64,000 nt of DNA from Kluyvera ascorbata_C. GTDB taxonomy: Bacteria > Pseudomonadota > Gammaproteobacteria > Enterobacterales > Enterobacteriaceae. Shown one piece after another: positions 61,278-64,000 of the stretch. The notes under the pieces are model-generated. The model worked only from the letters and a program-made list of their open reading frames with translations. It ran no database searches and was not told the DNA's origin. The translations under genes were made by a program, and so were the position numbers. How positions within the stretch are numbered: position 1 is the stretch's first letter; each line of letters begins with the position of its first letter. Where the stretch lies: NCBI RefSeq assembly GCF_044197065.1, contig NZ_JBIQOI010000001.1, positions 62,001 to 126,000 of the forward strand, in the 5' to 3' direction.

Positions 61278-62594
61278 TTACTCCTGTTTTGCTAGCGTGC
61301 TGGACTCTTCAACGGCAATGATCTCCGCATTGCGATACTGCTTATCGACGATGCGCATAAACGGCAGGTACAGCATCGCGCCAATCAGCAGGTTAATGAT
61401 TTGCATCACGCTGCCGGAAATATGCCCGGTAACGATAAATCCGCTGATAACCGGCGGCAGCGTCCACGGGATAAACACCCCGGTAGTCACGGCGACGGCA
61501 CCCACCTTCATCGCCAGATACTGGATTGTCACCAGCACCAGTGGTACCAGGTTGAACGGGATCAGCATTATCGGGTTCATGATGACCGGCAGGCCGAAAA
61601 GCACCGGTTCGTTGATGTTGAAGATGGATGCCCCCGCGCCCAGTCGCGCCACTTCACGCATGTTTTTACTGCGTGCGAAAATCAGCATCGCGATGACCAG
61701 CGACAGCGTGGCCCCTGCGCCCCCCATCCAGATCATGTCGAAAAACTGTTCGGTAATAATGTGCGGCGGCGTAACACCCGCCTGAATGGCCGCAATGTTG
61801 TCGGTCTGGTTTTCCATCCACAGTGGACGGATGATGCCGTTGACCATCGAACCGGAGTTAATCCCCACAGACCACAGAATAGTGATGCTGAATACGGTCA
61901 TCAGCGCGCCAAAATAGGAGGTGCCGAAGTGGCGAACCGGGGTGGCGACAACGTCGTAAATGAATTGGTGAATGGTGCTGTAGTGGGTGTTCTCAAAGCC
62001 GATGCGAATCGCCAGCACCAGAATCATCACCACCAACGCGGGGATAAGCGCGGCGAAAGATTCCTGCACGGCAGGCGGTACGCCTTCCGGCATCTTGATA
62101 ACCAGCTTTTTACGCTTCAGCCAGCAGAATAGTTCGGTCCACAGTAGCGAGCCAATCATGGCGACGAACAGGCCTTTGGTGCCAATCCATTCTACCGGCA
62201 TTACGGTAATACCGCCGTTTTCGGCAACCTTAATAAACGGCGTCAGGATCAGGAAGCAGACCAGCGCCAGGATGCCGCTGGAGATGCGGTCATCGCCGTA
62301 GTGCTCCGCAAGCCGGTAGGCGACAAGGAAGCTGATAAACAGCGACATCGTAGAGAAGACCGCATTAAACGGGATCTCGATAATGGCGCTCCAGCTTGCA
62401 CCGAAGGTGCTGGACATAAACTGCTGATAGCCCTGATTCGGGAACGACGAGATAACCAACAGAATGGAGCCGACGATAATAAACGGCATAAAGGAGACAT
62501 AGGCACCGCGGATGGCGCCGAGATGACGCTGCTGAGCGGTTTTCGCCGCAATCGGCATCAATTTCTCTTCTAAAAATCCCAGAACATTGTTCAT
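61278..62594 (-). CDS. PTS EIIC permease, lactose/cellobiose family
   Basis: Membrane permease of 438 residues with about ten hydrophobic segments. The EIIC landmark NINEPVLFGLPVIMNP (substrate binding) and the N-terminal QRHLGAIRGAYVSFMPFIIVGS identify the CelB/ChbC/LacE family. There is no EIIA or EIIB domain or gene nearby, so it must borrow these proteins, for example ChbA/ChbB. An ACGGAG site lies 7 bases before the ATG. First gene of the operon with glycosylasparaginase and aminopeptidase, divergent from an unusual regulator. Confidence 0.88.
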   Translation of the reverse strand: MNNVLGFLEEKLMPIAAKTAQQRHLGAIRGAYVSFMPFIIVGSILLVISSFPNQGYQQFMSSTFGASWSAIIEIPFNAVFSTMSLFISFLVAYRLAEHYGDDRISSGILALVCFLILTPFIKVAENGGITVMPVEWIGTKGLFVAMIGSLLWTELFCWLKRKKLVIKMPEGVPPAVQESFAALIPALVVMILVLAIRIGFENTHYSTIHQFIYDVVATPVRHFGTSYFGALMTVFSITILWSVGINSGSMVNGIIRPLWMENQTDNIAAIQAGVTPPHIITEQFFDMIWMGGAGATLSLVIAMLIFARSKNMREVARLGAGASIFNINEPVLFGLPVIMNPIMLIPFNLVPLVLVTIQYLAMKVGAVAVTTGVFIPWTLPPVISGFIVTGHISGSVMQIINLLIGAMLYLPFMRIVDKQYRNAEIIAVEESSTLAKQE

Positions 62595-62684
62595 TGTGAA
62601 CTCCGTATAAGATTAACGGACATTGTGTGTGTTATGTAATAGAAAACGACGAAGGGGATTATGGGAGAAAGCCTGGTACGGAAA

Positions 62685-62700
62685 GGTGAAACGGGTCACA
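62685..62700. promoter_or_regulatory. Candidate CRP site in the divergent PTS/regulator region
   Basis: GGTGAAACGGGTCACA; read on the minus strand TGTGA-N6-TCACC, nine of ten fixed bases of the CRP consensus. It lies about 90 bases upstream of the EIIC start and 62 bases before the regulator start, so it could activate the operon under glucose limitation. Confidence 0.6.
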
Positions 62701-62761
62701 ATGCACCGACTTGATTAATATAAATCTCATATGATTAGTTATAAATATTTCAAGGAAAGCC

Positions 62762-63619
62762 ATGGAAATTAAGCTGCATGCTAACGCGACGACGACGCCG
62801 CGTATTCGTAAATACCTCCAGGAATCGGATAAAAGTGACCGTGAACTGGCGCTGGAATTGGGTATTTCCGTCACGACAGTACGGCGCTGGCGTAAGCGTG
62901 AGCAAACGGCAGATAAAAGCACGACGCCTGTGGTTGTACACAAAGCAATGAGACAAGAGCAAGTTGTGTTGATTAACGCACTGCGCGAAATCCTCCGCGC
63001 GCCGTTAGACGACCTGCTGTTTATGGTGCTGGAAGGGTTAGGCATTCCGCTCTCCCGCGCGACGCTCAGCCGCTATCTGACGCCGTCTTACCCAAAAAAT
63101 GCGGAGGCCATACTGCAAGGTAAGAAGGCGCTTAAAGCGGGCATTCGGCCACAAACGCTGACGTTGCATTACCGCCTGTTGTCGCTGCATATGGATGATG
63201 ACGGTGACCACCACCTGCTGTGGGCGCAGGAACCCGTAAGCGGCTGGTGTGCGGCGCGCATCTACTCGGGTATGTCATCGCCGCTGGTTATCCACTGGCT
63301 GGATGCGGTGCTGGAACCGTTTCCGGGTGATATCCAATCTGTTGAGATTAAAAGTGATGAGTGGTTAAGCGAAGCGTATGTTACCGCGCTGAGTCAGCAT
63401 CTGGCCGCGCGTGAGATAAACGTCAGCGTAACGACGATGAAAGAAAAGCATCAGGCGGTGGCGGTCACCGTACCGCTGGTGGAGGTAATCCCCGCGCTGC
63501 GAACTTGTACGCCGGACGAGCTCGTCGTGAAGCTGTGCGCGCTATTTAACGACGAAAAGGAACAGAAAAAACTGGGGAATATGACGCCGCAGGCTTTTCT
63601 GGAAGCGCTGCGGCCTTAA
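62762..63619 (+). CDS. Transcriptional regulator apparently derived from an IS481-type transposase
   Basis: Protein of 285 residues. The N-terminal ~100 residues (RELALELGISVTTVRRWRK, VVLINALREILRAPLDDLL, SRATLSRYL) follow the HTH region of IS481-type transposases almost position by position. Residues about 135-245 follow the start of the DDE integrase fold (LLWAQEPVSGWCAARIYSG, VIHWLDAVLE), but the first Asp is replaced and the catalytic Glu region is missing; the middle Asp may remain (KSDEWL). So DNA binding is probably kept and transposition lost. It is divergent from the PTS operon, has an AAGGA site, and stands in the usual position of a regulator. Confidence 0.75.
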   Translation: MEIKLHANATTTPRIRKYLQESDKSDRELALELGISVTTVRRWRKREQTADKSTTPVVVHKAMRQEQVVLINALREILRAPLDDLLFMVLEGLGIPLSRATLSRYLTPSYPKNAEAILQGKKALKAGIRPQTLTLHYRLLSLHMDDDGDHHLLWAQEPVSGWCAARIYSGMSSPLVIHWLDAVLEPFPGDIQSVEIKSDEWLSEAYVTALSQHLAAREINVSVTTMKEKHQAVAVTVPLVEVIPALRTCTPDELVVKLCALFNDEKEQKKLGNMTPQAFLEALRP

Positions 63620-63625
63620 GGGGAA

Positions 63626-63985
63626 TCAGCGGACGATTTCCAGCACCTGCTCCGGTGGGCGGCCAATGCGCGCCTGCCCGTTGTGGACCACGATAGGGCG
63701 TTCAATCAGCTTCGGGTTCTCTACCATCGCCTGGATAAGCTGTTTTTCGCTGAGCTGGCTATCGCCGAGGTTCAGCGACTTGTAGAGATCTTCTTTCTGG
63801 CGCATCAGTTCGCGCGCGCTGCCAAGACCCAGCATCTTAATCAACTTGCCGAGCGTAGCGGCATCCGGCGGCGTATCGAGGTACAGCACCACCTCAGGGT
63901 CGATACCGTTATCCTTCAGTAGGCTTAACGTCTCGCGGCTCTTTGAGCAGCGCGGGTTGTGATAAATCGTGACCGAATCCGTCAT
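63626..63985 (-). CDS. yfgD: ArsC-family thioredoxin-fold reductase YfgD
   Basis: Protein of 119 residues of the ArsC/Spx family. The catalytic cysteine is in NPRCSKSRETLSLL, and the family segments RELMRQKEDLY and RPIVVHNGQARIGRPPE follow. It resembles glutaredoxin-dependent arsenate reductases but the E. coli yfgD product has no proven arsenate role and is not next to arsB. In E. coli it lies next to hda; here the PTS/glycosylasparaginase operon is inserted between them. Confidence 0.9.
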   Translation of the reverse strand: MTDSVTIYHNPRCSKSRETLSLLKDNGIDPEVVLYLDTPPDAATLGKLIKMLGLGSARELMRQKEDLYKSLNLGDSQLSEKQLIQAMVENPKLIERPIVVHNGQARIGRPPEQVLEIVR

Positions 63986-64000
63986 CGTCTCTCCTGTTAC

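Noticed and set aside
1..64000. CRISPR array, tRNA or rRNA genes
   Set aside because: I found no regularly spaced direct repeats and no cloverleaf or rRNA sequence. A tRNA scan would be decisive, but none was seen by eye.

Overview
The window is about 64 kb of an enterobacterial chromosome (family Enterobacteriaceae). It follows the E. coli/Salmonella gene order hscA-fdx-iscX-pepB-sseB-sseA-yfhM-pbpC-ndk-rlmN-rodZ-ispG-hisS-yfgM-bamB-der ... yfgJ ... xseA-guaB-guaA ... yfgG-yfgF-ppx-ppk-purN-purM-upp-uraA-hda-yfgD. The backbone proteins read as close orthologues of the E. coli proteins, and the REP palindromes between genes are of the enteric type. The accessory content differs from E. coli K-12 and from what I know of Salmonella, so a genus such as Citrobacter, Enterobacter or Klebsiella is possible. 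The sequence alone does not let me name one.

Layout. 1-2.2 kb: end of the isc Fe-S assembly operon (hscA is cut by the window edge). 2.2-13 kb: pepB, sseB, sseA, then the periplasmic defence pair yfhM (alpha-2-macroglobulin) and pbpC. 13-22.1 kb: ndk, rlmN, rodZ, ispG, hisS, yfgM, bamB, der. 22.4-24.4 kb: three accessory genes between der and yfgJ (a cold-shock-domain fusion, a YmjA-like protein, a Gfo/Idh/MocA oxidoreductase). 24.8-33.7 kb: an adhesin island between yfgJ and xseA, matching the position and gene order of part of the Salmonella CS54 island: sinH (inverse autotransporter), sinI, and a 1,846-residue RatA/RatB-like protein with six repeat units. 33.7-38.4 kb: xseA, then guaB-guaA. 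38.5-41.7 kb: a small accessory block at the guaA 3' side with a membrane receiver-domain protein, an IS481 transposase remnant and an OLD-like ATPase/TOPRIM protein. 41.8-45.4 kb: a GNAT acetyltransferase, an MFS transporter, a divergent LysR regulator and a small MscS channel. 45.7-54.1 kb: yfgG, yfgF, ppx-ppk and purMN. 54.4-55.8 kb: a GH1 6-phospho-beta-glucosidase inserted between purM and upp. 56-58.8 kb: upp-uraA-hda. 58.9-63.6 kb: an operon of PTS EIIC, glycosylasparaginase and M17 aminopeptidase, with a divergent regulator that looks like a domesticated IS481 transposase. Last is yfgD.

How the genes work together. The housekeeping part covers Fe-S maturation, outer-membrane assembly (BamB, YfgM), isoprenoid, purine and pyrimidine metabolism (GuaAB, PurMN, Upp, UraA; PurR boxes visible at guaB and purM), polyphosphate turnover (Ppk/Ppx) and replication control (Hda). 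The parts I rate most worth following are: (1) the PTS/glycosylasparaginase/aminopeptidase operon with its transposase-derived regulator and CRP-like box, which I read as a possible pathway for glycosyl-asparagine use; (2) the OLD-like ATPase and receiver-domain membrane protein at guaA, a possible defence locus; (3) the sinH-sinI-ratA adhesin set, with a C-terminal module shared by SinH and SinI and two long perfect hairpins before ratA.
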